Of a DNA stretch of 64,000 nucleotides, positions 19,004-27,632 are shown in pieces. Both the position numbers and the translations under genes were made by a program. The stretch comes from Parvibaculum lavamentivorans DS-1. Lineage in GTDB: Bacteria; Pseudomonadota; Alphaproteobacteria; Parvibaculales; Parvibaculaceae. Where the stretch lies: assembly GCF_000017565.1 (NCBI RefSeq), contig NC_009719.1:2959001-3023000 (forward strand), given 5' to 3'. How positions within the stretch are numbered: the stretch's first letter is position 1; each line of letters starts with the position of its first letter. The notes below the pieces were generated by a model. It was not told the DNA's origin. It saw only the letters and a list, made by a program, of their open reading frames with translations, and made no database searches.

Positions 19004-20389
19004 TTGGCCGAACCGACACCCACCAACACATTGGACGACGCTGCGGAGGAGGCCCTTTCGCCGGCCTTCGTTCGTTCGGTCGTGGACGCGGTGGACCGGG
19101 CCGACAAGACGCTGGTCCGTCAGCTTGTGTTGCCGCTCCGGACGGCCGACCTTGCGGAACTTCTCGAATTGTTGCGGCCGGACGAGCGCCAGGATCTGGT
19201 GGAAATGCTCGGCACGGACTTCAATCCCGAGGTCCTCAGCGAACTGGACGAAAGCGTCCGCGACCATGTGATCGAACTGCTCGATCCGAAAGACCTCGCC
19301 GCGGCGCTGACCGAAATGGATTCGGACGACGCCGTCTATCTTCTCGAGGATATGGACGAGGCGGAGCAACGCCTGATCCTCGATCAGCTTCCCGCCAGCG
19401 AACGCGCCGCCCTTGAACAGTCGCTCGACTATCCCGAGTACAGCGCAGGCCGCCTCATGCAGCGCGAGCTCGTCGCCGTGCCGCCTCATTGGGACGTCGG
19501 CCAGACGCTCGACTATCTGCGGGAAGCGGAAGAGCTGCCGCATGAATTCTACGAAATCTTCGTCGTGGATCCGGCCTACAAGCCCGTGGGCACCGTCCCG
19601 TTGTCGCGCGTCACACGCTCCAAGCGGCCGGTCCTGATCTCCGAAATCATGGAGACGGAACAGACACTTATTCCGGTGGAGATGGACCAGGAAGAAGTGG
19701 CGCTGCAGTTCACCAAGTACGACCTGATCTCCGCCGCCGTGGTTGATGAAGGCGGGCGGCTCGTCGGCGTCGTGACCGTCGATGACATCGTGGAAGTTAT
19801 CAGCGAGGAAGCAGCCGAGGATATCCGTCTGCTTGCCGGTCTTGGCGAGGAATCGATATCGGACTCGGTGCTGCAGACGAGCCGCAGCCGCGTTCCCTGG
19901 CTGATGGTCAATCTCGTTACAGCGACGCTTGCAGCTGCGGTGATCGCGCTTTTCGACGCCACCATCGAAAAGATGGTCGCTCTTGCCGTTCTGATGCCGA
20001 TCGTCGCCTCGATGGGCGGCAATGCAGGCACACAGACCATGACGGTCACGGTGCGGGCGCTCGCGACGCGCGATCTTGTCCATTTCAATGCGCGCAGGAC
20101 AATTGCGCGCGAGTTTTTTGTGGGCGTTCTCAACGGAATGATCTTCGCGTTGATTCTTGGCGGGCTCTCCGCCCTTTTGTTTGGAAACGAATGGCTCGGG
20201 GCGGTCTTTGCCGGCGCGATAATGATCAATCTCGTGGTCGCGAGCCTGACCGGCATTCTCATTCCCCTGGGGCTTGATAAGCTCGGTGCCGATCCGGCGG
20301 TCTCGTCTGCTGTTTTCGTGACGACGATGACGGATGTCGTGGGGTTCTTCTCGTTTCTGGGACTTGCGGCGCTGATTTTGTTCTATTGA
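19004..20389 (+). CDS. mgtE: Magnesium transporter MgtE
   Basis: 461 aa. Cytoplasmic MgtE-N superhelical domain (about 20-140; acidic LEDMDEAEQRLILDQL), a pair of CBS domains (about 145-270, ending VVDEGGRLVGVVTVDDIVEVI), then five transmembrane helices (about 300-461). These contain MPIVASMGGNAGTQTMTVTVRAL, the pore signature. Mg2+ binding to the N and CBS domains gates the channel. The start is TTG at 19004 after GGGGAGCAG; no ATG gives the family N-terminus. No Mg-responsive leader was seen. Confidence 0.93.
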   Translation: MAEPTPTNTLDDAAEEALSPAFVRSVVDAVDRADKTLVRQLVLPLRTADLAELLELLRPDERQDLVEMLGTDFNPEVLSELDESVRDHVIELLDPKDLAAALTEMDSDDAVYLLEDMDEAEQRLILDQLPASERAALEQSLDYPEYSAGRLMQRELVAVPPHWDVGQTLDYLREAEELPHEFYEIFVVDPAYKPVGTVPLSRVTRSKRPVLISEIMETEQTLIPVEMDQEEVALQFTKYDLISAAVVDEGGRLVGVVTVDDIVEVISEEAAEDIRLLAGLGEESISDSVLQTSRSRVPWLMVNLVTATLAAAVIALFDATIEKMVALAVLMPIVASMGGNAGTQTMTVTVRALATRDLVHFNARRTIAREFFVGVLNGMIFALILGGLSALLFGNEWLGAVFAGAIMINLVVASLTGILIPLGLDKLGADPAVSSAVFVTTMTDVVGFFSFLGLAALILFY

Positions 20390-20416
20390 GGCTGAGTGGC
20401 GGCAGGAGGAATTGAA

Positions 20417-21421
20417 ATGTCCAGCGGGTGTCATTCGAACCGCGTTTTGGCGCTGGTGTTTCTCTGCCTGTTGGCGCCGGGCGCGGCGGCGGCAGAAAGT
20501 TGGCGCGACGGTTCTCCAATGACCACAGGCCGTGCCTTTGCGGGTGGAGCGCTGGTCGGCAATGAGCTCTATGTCATCGGCGGCGACAGCACCTCCGGTC
20601 CGCGTAACGTCGCGGAAATTTACGACATGCGCGGTGATATCTGGCGTGCATCGCCGGGTCTTCCGGTCGGCCTGCAGCAATTCGGTATCGCGGAGCTAAA
20701 CGGGAAGCTTTACGTCTCCGGCGGCTATGAGGCGCCGCAGGCCGGGCGCCCTGAATTCGGAGCGTTTGGCGAAATTCTTCCGCCCACCACAGAAGGCGGC
20801 GATACCGCGCAGACATGGATATACGATCCGCAGATCGGTACATGGGTAAACGGTCCCCAATTGCCCGCTGCGCGGGCAGGGCATGGCGCTGCGGTGGTGG
20901 ATGGCAAAATCTATACGCTCGGTGGCCGCGGCTCCGATGCGCAGCGTGTGCTGGTCTATGACCCGGGCAGCAACCGCTGGAGCGCGACGGGGGAGGCCAT
21001 GCCGGCGCCGCGCGTGGCGGCGGCGACAGTCGCTGTCGGCGACCGCATCTACGTCATCGGCGGATTGAGCAACGGCGTTGCGACAGCACGCGTGGACATT
21101 TTCGACACAGCGAGCGGCCGTTGGCAGAGCGGCCCGCAACTGCCTGAAGCCCGCTCCGGCCATGTTGCCGCGCTGGTGGGTGGGAAGCTGCATGTAACGG
21201 GTGGCGAGCAGCGCCGTCCGCCACGTACCTTTGGCGATCATTTCATTCTCGATGCCGAAGCCGGATCATGGAGCCGTGCCGTGCCGATGCCCAATCCGCG
21301 GCACGGTGCGGTCGCGGCGGCTGTTGACGGGAAGTTCGTCGTGGTCGGCGGCAGTCCGGGTGCCGGTGTTTATACCGTCTTCACGGAATCCGACGTGGTG
21401 GACATCTACTCCGCCGATTAG
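20417..21421 (+). CDS. Secreted six-repeat Kelch protein
   Basis: 334 aa. A signal peptide (about 1-25, cleavage after AAA) precedes six Kelch motifs, each ending in a strand such as LYVIGG, LYVSGG, IYTLGG, IYVIGG, LHVTGG and FVVVGG. This predicts a six-bladed beta-propeller in the periplasm or outside the cell. The ATG at 20417 follows GGAGGAATT; an upstream GTG lies before that site. No catalytic residues can be assigned. It starts 27 bases after mgtE and precedes ivd. Confidence 0.85.
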   Translation: MSSGCHSNRVLALVFLCLLAPGAAAAESWRDGSPMTTGRAFAGGALVGNELYVIGGDSTSGPRNVAEIYDMRGDIWRASPGLPVGLQQFGIAELNGKLYVSGGYEAPQAGRPEFGAFGEILPPTTEGGDTAQTWIYDPQIGTWVNGPQLPAARAGHGAAVVDGKIYTLGGRGSDAQRVLVYDPGSNRWSATGEAMPAPRVAAATVAVGDRIYVIGGLSNGVATARVDIFDTASGRWQSGPQLPEARSGHVAALVGGKLHVTGGEQRRPPRTFGDHFILDAEAGSWSRAVPMPNPRHGAVAAAVDGKFVVVGGSPGAGVYTVFTESDVVDIYSAD

Positions 21422-21505
21422 GCACGCTCCATGCCCAATACGGGGTAGTGACGGCACGAAAAGGGCGCGGCAAAGTCGCCCGGCAAAAGATCAGGGAATG
21501 CCAGC

Positions 21506-22678
21506 ATGCTTGCGAACGACTATCCATCGCTCGATTTCGACCTCGGAGAGACGGCGGACATGATCCGCGACACCGTGCGCGCCTTCACCGCCGACAAGAT
21601 ATCCCCGCGCGCTGCCGAGATAGACCGGACGAACGAATTTCCTCGCGATCTCTGGCCGCAACTTGGTGAGCTTGGGCTCTTGGGGATTACCGTCGAAGAA
21701 GAATATGGCGGGACGGGGCTCGGCTATCTCGAGCATGTCGTGGCGATGGAGGAAATCAGCCGGGGTTCGGCGAGTGTCGGGCTTTCCTATGGCGCGCATT
21801 CCAATCTTTGCGTCAACCAGCTCCGCCGCTGGGGCACCGACGCGCAGAAGCGCAAATACCTGACGAAGCTCATGTCGGGCGAGCATGTGGGCGCGCTTGC
21901 CATGTCGGAGCCGGGCGCGGGATCGGACGTCGTGTCGATGCGGCTGAAGGCAGAGAAGAAAGGCGACCGTTTTGTGCTCAACGGCAGCAAGATGTGGATC
22001 ACCAACGCCCCCGACGCCGAGACGCTGATCGTCTATGCGAAAACAGATGCGAGTGCGGGGCCGAAAGGCATTACGCCGTTCCTTATCGAGAAGGGAATGA
22101 AGGGTTTCCGCCCGGCGCAAAAGCTCGACAAGCTCGGCATGCGCGGTTCGAACACCGCCGAACTCGTGTTCGAGGATTGCGAGGTGCCGGAGGAGAATGT
22201 TCTGGGCAAGCTGAATGAGGGCGTGCGTGTGCTGATGTCCGGTCTCGATTACGAGCGTGCTGTGCTCGCCGCTGGGCCGCTCGGCATCATGCAGGCCTGC
22301 ATGGATGCCGTGATCCCCTACGTCCACGAGCGCAAGCAGTTCGGCGAGCCGATTGGCACGTTCCAGCTCATGCAGGGCAAGCTTGCGGACATGTATTCGA
22401 CGATGAATGCCTGCCGCGCTTATGTCTATGCGGTGGCGAAAGCCTGCGACCGGGGACAAACCACGCGCAAGGACGCGGCGGGTGCGATCCTTTATGCCGC
22501 GGAAAAGGCAACGTGGATGGCGCTGGAAGCCATTCAGGCCTTGGGCGGCAACGGCTACATCAACGACTATTCGACAGGCCGCCTGTTGCGCGACGCCAAG
22601 CTCTACGAGATCGGGGCGGGGACAAGTGAGATACGCCGCATGCTGATTGGCCGCGAACTCTTCAACGAGACGGCCTGA
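21506..22678 (+). CDS. ivd: Isovaleryl-CoA dehydrogenase
   Basis: FAD acyl-CoA dehydrogenase of leucine catabolism; oxidises isovaleryl-CoA to 3-methylcrotonyl-CoA. 390 aa. Motifs: [12 protein letters not shown] (FAD/acyl site), [17 protein letters not shown], and the isovaleryl-specific catalytic Glu250 in [19 protein letters not shown]-terminal [35 protein letters not shown] is complete. The stop overlaps the next start (TGATG). The methylcrotonyl-CoA carboxylase genes that take its product lie 5 kb on. Confidence 0.93.
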   Translation: MLANDYPSLDFDLGETADMIRDTVRAFTADKISPRAAEIDRTNEFPRDLWPQLGELGLLGITVEEEYGGTGLGYLEHVVAMEEISRGSASVGLSYGAHSNLCVNQLRRWGTDAQKRKYLTKLMSGEHVGALAMSEPGAGSDVVSMRLKAEKKGDRFVLNGSKMWITNAPDAETLIVYAKTDASAGPKGITPFLIEKGMKGFRPAQKLDKLGMRGSNTAELVFEDCEVPEENVLGKLNEGVRVLMSGLDYERAVLAAGPLGIMQACMDAVIPYVHERKQFGEPIGTFQLMQGKLADMYSTMNACRAYVYAVAKACDRGQTTRKDAAGAILYAAEKATWMALEAIQALGGNGYINDYSTGRLLRDAKLYEIGAGTSEIRRMLIGRELFNETA

Positions 22679-23757
22679 TGCCGGAAGTTTACAGGCTGCT
22701 CGGCGGGCCCGGTTCTCCTTACTCGCACAAGGTGAGGGCGGTGCTGCGCTACCGGCATCTGCCACATCGCTGGATCGTTCCGCTTGGCGCCTTTCGAGGC
22801 ACGGGCGCGCTCGGGGAGGGGACCGAGATCGCCGGGGCCGGCAAGCGGCAGGTGCCGGTGATCCAGTTTCCCGAGGGTTCCTATCATTCCGATTCCACAC
22901 CGATCATCGACGAACTGGAAAAGCGTCATGCGGGCCAACGCCCGGTCGTACCCGAGGATACGGGGATGGCTTTCCTCGCGCGGCTGATCGAGGAAGCAGC
23001 GGACGAGTGGCTTCCTTTGCCGATGTTCGACTACCGGTGGAATGAGGAAGCGGATCGCGCCTTTTGTCCGCGCCGCCAGATGGCGGGCTGGCTTGGTGCG
23101 GTGCCGGAGGCGGAACTCGGCGAGGCCGCCGCCGCTTTCCTTTCCCGGCAGGAAACGCTACGCGAAATACTGGGTGGCACAGCGGAAAACCGGCCGCTGC
23201 TGCAATCGACCTATGACGAATTGCTCGGCTACATGGAAGCGCATCTCGCGACGCAGCTCTTCCTCTTCGGCTCGCGCCCGTCCATCGCGGATTTCGGCCT
23301 TTACGGTCAGCTCAGCCAGTATGCCGTGGACCCGACGACATCCGAGCTGATGAAGAAAAAGGCCGTGCGCCTGTTCCAGTGGGTGCAGCTCATGGACGAT
23401 GCCTCCGGCATCGACGGCGAATGGAGCGCACCCGATGCGCCTCTTTCAGCCGGCGTGCGGGGATTACTGAAACTCACGGGCGAAGTGGCGCTGCCGATGT
23501 TGCAGGCTGCGGTGGATGCGCATCTGGCGGGCAAGGATTTCCATCCGATGGTGGCGGAAATCCGGGGGCACGGTTTCAAGACCATTGCGCGCCCTTATCA
23601 GGCCCATACGCTGCTCTGGCTCAAGCAGCGTTACGCCGAGCTCGATGTCGGCGTGCGGGCCCGCATCGAACCGGCGCTTGCAGAGAGCGGTTGCCTTCCG
23701 TGGCTTTCGTTCCGCGATGGCGAGGCAGAGAAGACGCCACGTTACGGAATGGCATAG
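22678..23757 (+). CDS. Glutathione S-transferase-like protein (long form)
   Basis: 359 aa, against about 200-230 for ordinary GSTs. The N-terminal thioredoxin-like fold has GGPGSPYSHKVRAVLRYR with a Ser/Tyr in the active-site turn. A GST-C helical domain spans about 100-260 (LFLFGSRPSIADFGLYGQL). The last 100 residues are extra and carry no motif I know. It is translationally coupled to ivd (TGATG). The substrate is unknown; a thiol-conjugating or dehalogenation role would be a guess. Confidence 0.75.
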   Translation: MPEVYRLLGGPGSPYSHKVRAVLRYRHLPHRWIVPLGAFRGTGALGEGTEIAGAGKRQVPVIQFPEGSYHSDSTPIIDELEKRHAGQRPVVPEDTGMAFLARLIEEAADEWLPLPMFDYRWNEEADRAFCPRRQMAGWLGAVPEAELGEAAAAFLSRQETLREILGGTAENRPLLQSTYDELLGYMEAHLATQLFLFGSRPSIADFGLYGQLSQYAVDPTTSELMKKKAVRLFQWVQLMDDASGIDGEWSAPDAPLSAGVRGLLKLTGEVALPMLQAAVDAHLAGKDFHPMVAEIRGHGFKTIARPYQAHTLLWLKQRYAELDVGVRARIEPALAESGCLPWLSFRDGEAEKTPRYGMA

Positions 23758-23775
23758 GTTCGGGGGAAAGAGACC

Positions 23776-24372
23776 GTGGCAGCAACGAAAAGACCACCGA
23801 ACAAACGAATAATTCGGCGGTCATTTGATGTGGCCGTCGAACGTGCTGCTAGGTTGGCCGCCTTTTCGTTAGCGCCACCGCACAGCTTTGGAGCCGAGAT
23901 TTCTGATCGAGCGGAGAAGCTGGCACACGATGATCTAATTGTGTTTGCTATTTCTGCTCGGCGACTTTTCGATGCCGCTGGTCTGGTTACGCTGAGCCAA
24001 TCTTCCAAAATTATGGAACTCAGGCCGCAGATGAGCCAATGGCATTTGGCTTTGGAGCACTTGAAAAACGTCTCGCTCCGACTTGTGCTGAATATGATCG
24101 TCCACAGCGACACGTTGGAGATATCGACCTATGAGCTTCATGTTCTGGCGCTCGCTGGGCATAAAGTTCCCTCCGAGATTGCCATTAGTCAAATAGCGCA
24201 AAAGGATTTTGGAAGAGTCTCTCCCATTATCTTGCTGCGGACGGATAGAGAGCCCTATCGCTTTGTTAGACTCTCTGAATTGGTTGATAGATTTTCTGAC
24301 TGCTTGGATGAAGTGATCGACCATTGTTGGAAGTTGGGAATCGATCTTGAAACCTTGGCAGACGACGAATGA
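23776..24372 (+). CDS. Hypothetical protein, AT-rich
   Basis: 198 aa, GTG start after GGGGAAAGAGACC. I recognise no domain. The sequence is soluble, helix-rich and slightly basic at the N-terminus (KRPPNKRIIRRSFD), with no signal or membrane segment. Base composition drops: bases 24001-24060 count 29 G+C of 60, while neighbouring genes run above 60 %, and codons with A/T third positions are frequent. It sits between the GST-like gene and a convergent PAP2 gene. Probably acquired by transfer. Confidence 0.65.
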   Translation: MAATKRPPNKRIIRRSFDVAVERAARLAAFSLAPPHSFGAEISDRAEKLAHDDLIVFAISARRLFDAAGLVTLSQSSKIMELRPQMSQWHLALEHLKNVSLRLVLNMIVHSDTLEISTYELHVLALAGHKVPSEIAISQIAQKDFGRVSPIILLRTDREPYRFVRLSELVDRFSDCLDEVIDHCWKLGIDLETLADDE

Positions 24373-24375
24373 GAG

Positions 24376-25260
24376 CTACTTCATAAGCTTCAGCGCCCGG
24401 AAGATCGTCGGCGCGACATAAGTTGCGTACAAGCCGAGACAGGCGAAGACGGTGTAGGCGGTTATCGCGTCAGGCAGCCCGATCGCAACGCCTGTGCGGC
24501 CTAGAACTTCACGGACGACGATGCCGCAGGCGATGCCACCCACCGCCATGAAGATCTGCAGCCACCATGCAGGCAAAACAGGATCCTGCGGCGAAGCCTT
24601 TCGGTCCATTGCCGCGCCGGCAAACCAGCCCAGCAACAGGAAGAGGATAGCTGCTATCTGATCCGGTTCTCGCTCGTTCGGCCAGATCACCCAGAGCAGA
24701 GGAATTGCGGCGATAATAACCGCGAAATCCATCCAGGCGGGAAGGAGGCGCCAGCGGGCAACGATGTTTTCATGCACAAGAACCGCGAACACGGCGATGC
24801 TGGCAAGGCCAAGCCCGATGCCGACCAGCACATCCTCGACATCGTGTACGCCGAGATAAAGGCGGCTGAAGCAGACCCCGGCAGCAAGGAAAACCGCCAC
24901 CGCCCAGGCCCATGGCCGGCGGATTTCATAGGCCAGCCAGAACCACATGGCGATCGCGACCTGTGCGTGGCCGGACGGCAGGCCGTAGGAATCGGAGACG
25001 CGCTCAGCGTCAAGCTGGAATGCGGGGTCAGGCCGCGCATCCTGCCAGAAATCCTTGAGCCAGCCGTTCAGGACCGCCGTTACCGCGATCAGCACGGCGA
25101 GCCGTGTGAAGAGCGCCCGATTCCAGAGCCAGTAGCCGATCGGCAGGAATATGAGGAAGAAGGGGGCATAGCCAAGCCATGTGAACCCATTGAAGACGAC
25201 CGTGGCTGCATCGCTGCGCAGCGGTATCACCCAGCTCAGATCGTGCAGGAATTTTTCCAT
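24376..25260 (-). CDS. PAP2-family membrane phosphatase
   Basis: 294 aa with about seven hydrophobic helices. All three motifs are present: K69-x6-R76-P77 (KDFWQDARP), P95-S-G-H98 (GLPSGHAQ) and S132-R-x5-H139-x3-D143 (SRLYLGVHDVED). The active site faces the periplasmic side in this family; substrates are lipid phosphates such as undecaprenyl or phosphatidylglycerol phosphate. It ends 4 bases from the AT-rich gene and is divergent from the thiolase. Confidence 0.88.
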   Translation of the reverse strand: MEKFLHDLSWVIPLRSDAATVVFNGFTWLGYAPFFLIFLPIGYWLWNRALFTRLAVLIAVTAVLNGWLKDFWQDARPDPAFQLDAERVSDSYGLPSGHAQVAIAMWFWLAYEIRRPWAWAVAVFLAAGVCFSRLYLGVHDVEDVLVGIGLGLASIAVFAVLVHENIVARWRLLPAWMDFAVIIAAIPLLWVIWPNEREPDQIAAILFLLLGWFAGAAMDRKASPQDPVLPAWWLQIFMAVGGIACGIVVREVLGRTGVAIGLPDAITAYTVFACLGLYATYVAPTIFRALKLMK

Positions 25261-25355
25261 GCCTATCCCCCCGTTCCTTTGGCGTTATATCGTTTTGGGT
25301 TAGGTTCAGCCCGAATCCCAGCCCTTGCGGCCAGTCTATCCGTGGAAACCAGCTC

Positions 25356-26555
25356 ATGTCACAGAACAGTAACGAAGCAGATCCGGTGGTGATCGTCAGT
25401 GCCGCCCGCACGCCCATGGGTGGTTTTCAGGGCGCGCTTTCGACCAAGACGGGGCCGGAGCTTGGCGCGATTGCGGTCAAGGGTGCCGTGGAGCGGGCAG
25501 GGCTGTCGCCGACGGCGGTGGACGAGGTTCTGATGGGATGCGTGTTGTCCGCAGGCCTCAAGCAGGCGCCGGCGCGGCAGGCGGCACTGGGCGCGGGGCT
25601 CGACGAGGGTACGCCGTGCACGACCGTCAACAAGATGTGCGGCTCGGGCATGAAGGCGGTGATGATGGCGCATGACGCGCTCATGGCAGGGCATGGCGAG
25701 GTGATCGTCGCTGGCGGCCTCGAAAGCATGAGCAATGCGCCCTACCTGCTGCCCAAGGCGCGAGGCGGCATGCGGCTCGGCCATGGCGAGGTCAAGGACC
25801 ACATGTTCCTGGACGGGCTGGAGGACGCCTATGAGGGCCGTCTGATGGGTGCCTATGCCGAGGAGACCGCGAAGCACTACCAGTTCACCCGCGGCGCGCA
25901 GGACGCCTATGCGCTGGAGTCGCTGGCGCGGGCAAAGCGGGCGGTGGAGGGCGGCACGTTCTCCCATGAAATCGTGCCGGTTGAGGTTCAGACCAGGAAG
26001 GGCGCTGTCGAGGTTGTCAACGACGAGCAGCCGCTGACGGCGGACCCGGCGAAAATCCCCACCCTGAAGCCGGCCTTTGCGAAAGACGGGAGCGTGACGG
26101 CCGCCAATTCCAGTTCCATTTCGGACGGCGCAGCCGCACTGGTGCTGATGAAGCTTTCGGAAGCCGAACGGCGCGGACTGACACCGCTTGCCGCCATTCG
26201 CGGGCAGACCATGCATGCGCAGGCGCCTGCGTGGTTTTCCACCGCCCCTGTCGGTGCGATTTCCAAGCTCATGGAGCGCACGGGTTGGACGGCCGGGGAT
26301 ATCGATCTCTGGGAAGTGAACGAGGCCTTCGCCGTCGTCGCCATGGCCGCGATCAAGGAACTCAATCTCAGCCACGACAACATGAACATCTATGGCGGCG
26401 CCTGCGCGCTCGGCCATCCGATCGGCGCGTCCGGCGCACGCATTCTCGTGACCTTGCTCAACGGTCTGAAACAGACCGGCGGCAAGCGCGGCATCGCCTC
26501 GCTCTGCATCGGTGGCGGCGAGGCGACGGCGGTCGCTATCGAGCGGTTGAACTAG
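25356..26555 (+). CDS. Acetyl-CoA acetyltransferase (thiolase)
   Basis: 399 aa, a complete thiolase. Nucleophile Cys95 is in NKMCGSGMKAVMMAHDAL; EVNEAFAVVAMAA, GGACALGHPIGASGARI (His) and SLCIGGGEATA (second Cys) follow. It condenses or cleaves acetoacetyl-CoA, which fits the end of leucine breakdown (acetoacetate) or polyhydroxybutyrate metabolism. Length and motifs favour acetoacetyl-CoA thiolase over long-chain FadA. The stop overlaps that of the convergent SnoaL-like gene. Confidence 0.9.
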   Translation: MSQNSNEADPVVIVSAARTPMGGFQGALSTKTGPELGAIAVKGAVERAGLSPTAVDEVLMGCVLSAGLKQAPARQAALGAGLDEGTPCTTVNKMCGSGMKAVMMAHDALMAGHGEVIVAGGLESMSNAPYLLPKARGGMRLGHGEVKDHMFLDGLEDAYEGRLMGAYAEETAKHYQFTRGAQDAYALESLARAKRAVEGGTFSHEIVPVEVQTRKGAVEVVNDEQPLTADPAKIPTLKPAFAKDGSVTAANSSSISDGAAALVLMKLSEAERRGLTPLAAIRGQTMHAQAPAWFSTAPVGAISKLMERTGWTAGDIDLWEVNEAFAVVAMAAIKELNLSHDNMNIYGGACALGHPIGASGARILVTLLNGLKQTGGKRGIASLCIGGGEATAVAIERLN

Positions 26556-26947
26556 GCGGCGGCCTTTCCGAGTGTGTTCTTCACATGCTCGGCGAGGGCA
26601 ATGAGGCCATTCAGTGGGCGGATCAGCACTTCGATATGGGCCATTTCGCCCTTGTCGTTCACGGTGATGCGGTCGATGCCCTTCAGTTTCTTGTCGCCGA
26701 TGCGGGTTTCGAATTCGAGGATGATTTCGTTCCCGTCGACCCATTCCTTGGTGTAGGTGAAATCCTCAACGCCCTGAATTACGGCGTTCAGGATCGCCGT
26801 CACATAAGGTTTCGACTGCTTGGGCGTGTAGAAGGCGGGTGAGGAAATCATCGCATCTTCGGCGACCAGCGCACCGAGCAGCGCGGGATCGTGCTTTTCC
26901 ACGAAGGCGTACCAGCGCGTGAGAAACTCTCTCGCTTTGTTGGACAT
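26552..26947 (-). CDS. SnoaL/NTF2-like protein
   Basis: 131 aa with a cone-like alpha+beta NTF2 fold: LTRWYAFVEKHDPALLGALVAEDAMISSP, YVTAILNAVIQGVEDFTYTKEWVDGNEIILEFET and KGIDRITVNDKGEMAHIEVLIRP. Such proteins range from isomerases to binding subunits; nothing fixes the activity here. It is read after the TetR gene on the same strand (16-base gap), so it may be co-regulated. Confidence 0.8.
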   Translation of the reverse strand: MSNKAREFLTRWYAFVEKHDPALLGALVAEDAMISSPAFYTPKQSKPYVTAILNAVIQGVEDFTYTKEWVDGNEIILEFETRIGDKKLKGIDRITVNDKGEMAHIEVLIRPLNGLIALAEHVKNTLGKAAA

Positions 26948-26963
26948 GTTTCCCTCCCGGGGA

Positions 26964-27554
26964 TTATTTCAGCACGCCTTGCAGGATCAGGCGTGTGTGA
27001 ATGTCGATCAGTTCCTTGCGGCCAATGCGACCTTTGGGATCGTACCATGTGCAGATACCCGTCAACATGGCGAGGATGGCGTAGGCGCTCACAGCTACAT
27101 CGTCAATTTTGAACAGCTTGCGTGCCGCACCCGTTTCGAGAATACCGCTGAGGCGGTCTTCGTAGGCGCGGCGAAGAGCAACGATCTTCTTCCGGTTTCG
27201 CGGTTCGAGGCTCCGCAGTTCCGCCGAGCCGATGAAGACCTCGCGCTTGCGCTCGATGTGGTAGGTGAGATGAAAGGCGATGAATGCCTTGAGGCGGTCC
27301 AGCGGGGGCTCGATGCCTTCCAGCTCCGCGTCGATCCGTTCGAGCAGCGTCACCATGTGGTTGTGGATCAGGTCGTAGAGCAGGTCCTGTTTGGTGGCGA
27401 TGTGGTTATAGAGGGAGCCCGGCTGCAGGCCGACGCGGGCCGCGAGCTGGCGAAGGCTCATGGCGTCGAAGCCTTGGGCGTAAATGAGGTCGAGGCCTGC
27501 TTCCCTGATGGCGGCCTGCGTCTTCTTGCCCGATGAACCAGCGGTTCTGCTCAA
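26964..27554 (-). CDS. TetR-family transcriptional regulator
   Basis: 196 aa from a TTG at 27554 preceded by AAGGACGAC. The frame stays open another 90 codons upstream, but that part overlaps the divergent liuB gene and is not family-like. The N-terminal helix-turn-helix reads AAIREAGLDLIYAQGFDAMSLRQLAARVG then LYNHIATKQDLLYDLI. A helical ligand domain follows. Divergent placement from liuB and an inverted repeat between them suggest it represses itself and the leucine-degradation genes in response to an acyl-CoA; this is inference. Confidence 0.88.
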   Translation of the reverse strand: MSRTAGSSGKKTQAAIREAGLDLIYAQGFDAMSLRQLAARVGLQPGSLYNHIATKQDLLYDLIHNHMVTLLERIDAELEGIEPPLDRLKAFIAFHLTYHIERKREVFIGSAELRSLEPRNRKKIVALRRAYEDRLSGILETGAARKLFKIDDVAVSAYAILAMLTGICTWYDPKGRIGRKELIDIHTRLILQGVLK

Positions 27555-27590
27555 TAAAGTCGTCCTTGCCGGGACCTTGCCCTGTCCAGG

Positions 27591-27614
27591 ATACGAACGT
27601 ATGATCGTTTTTAT
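27591..27614. promoter_or_regulatory. Inverted repeat between tetR-type regulator and liuB
   Basis: ATACGAACG...CGTTTTTAT forms an imperfect 24-bp palindrome (ATAnnAACG-N6-CGTTnnTAT). It sits in the 78-base divergent gap, 19 bases before the liuB start and 37 before the regulator start. Size and symmetry suit a TetR dimer. A -10-like TTATAAAG overlaps its right end. Confidence 0.55.
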
Positions 27615-27632
27615 AAAGAATCCAGCCCGGGG

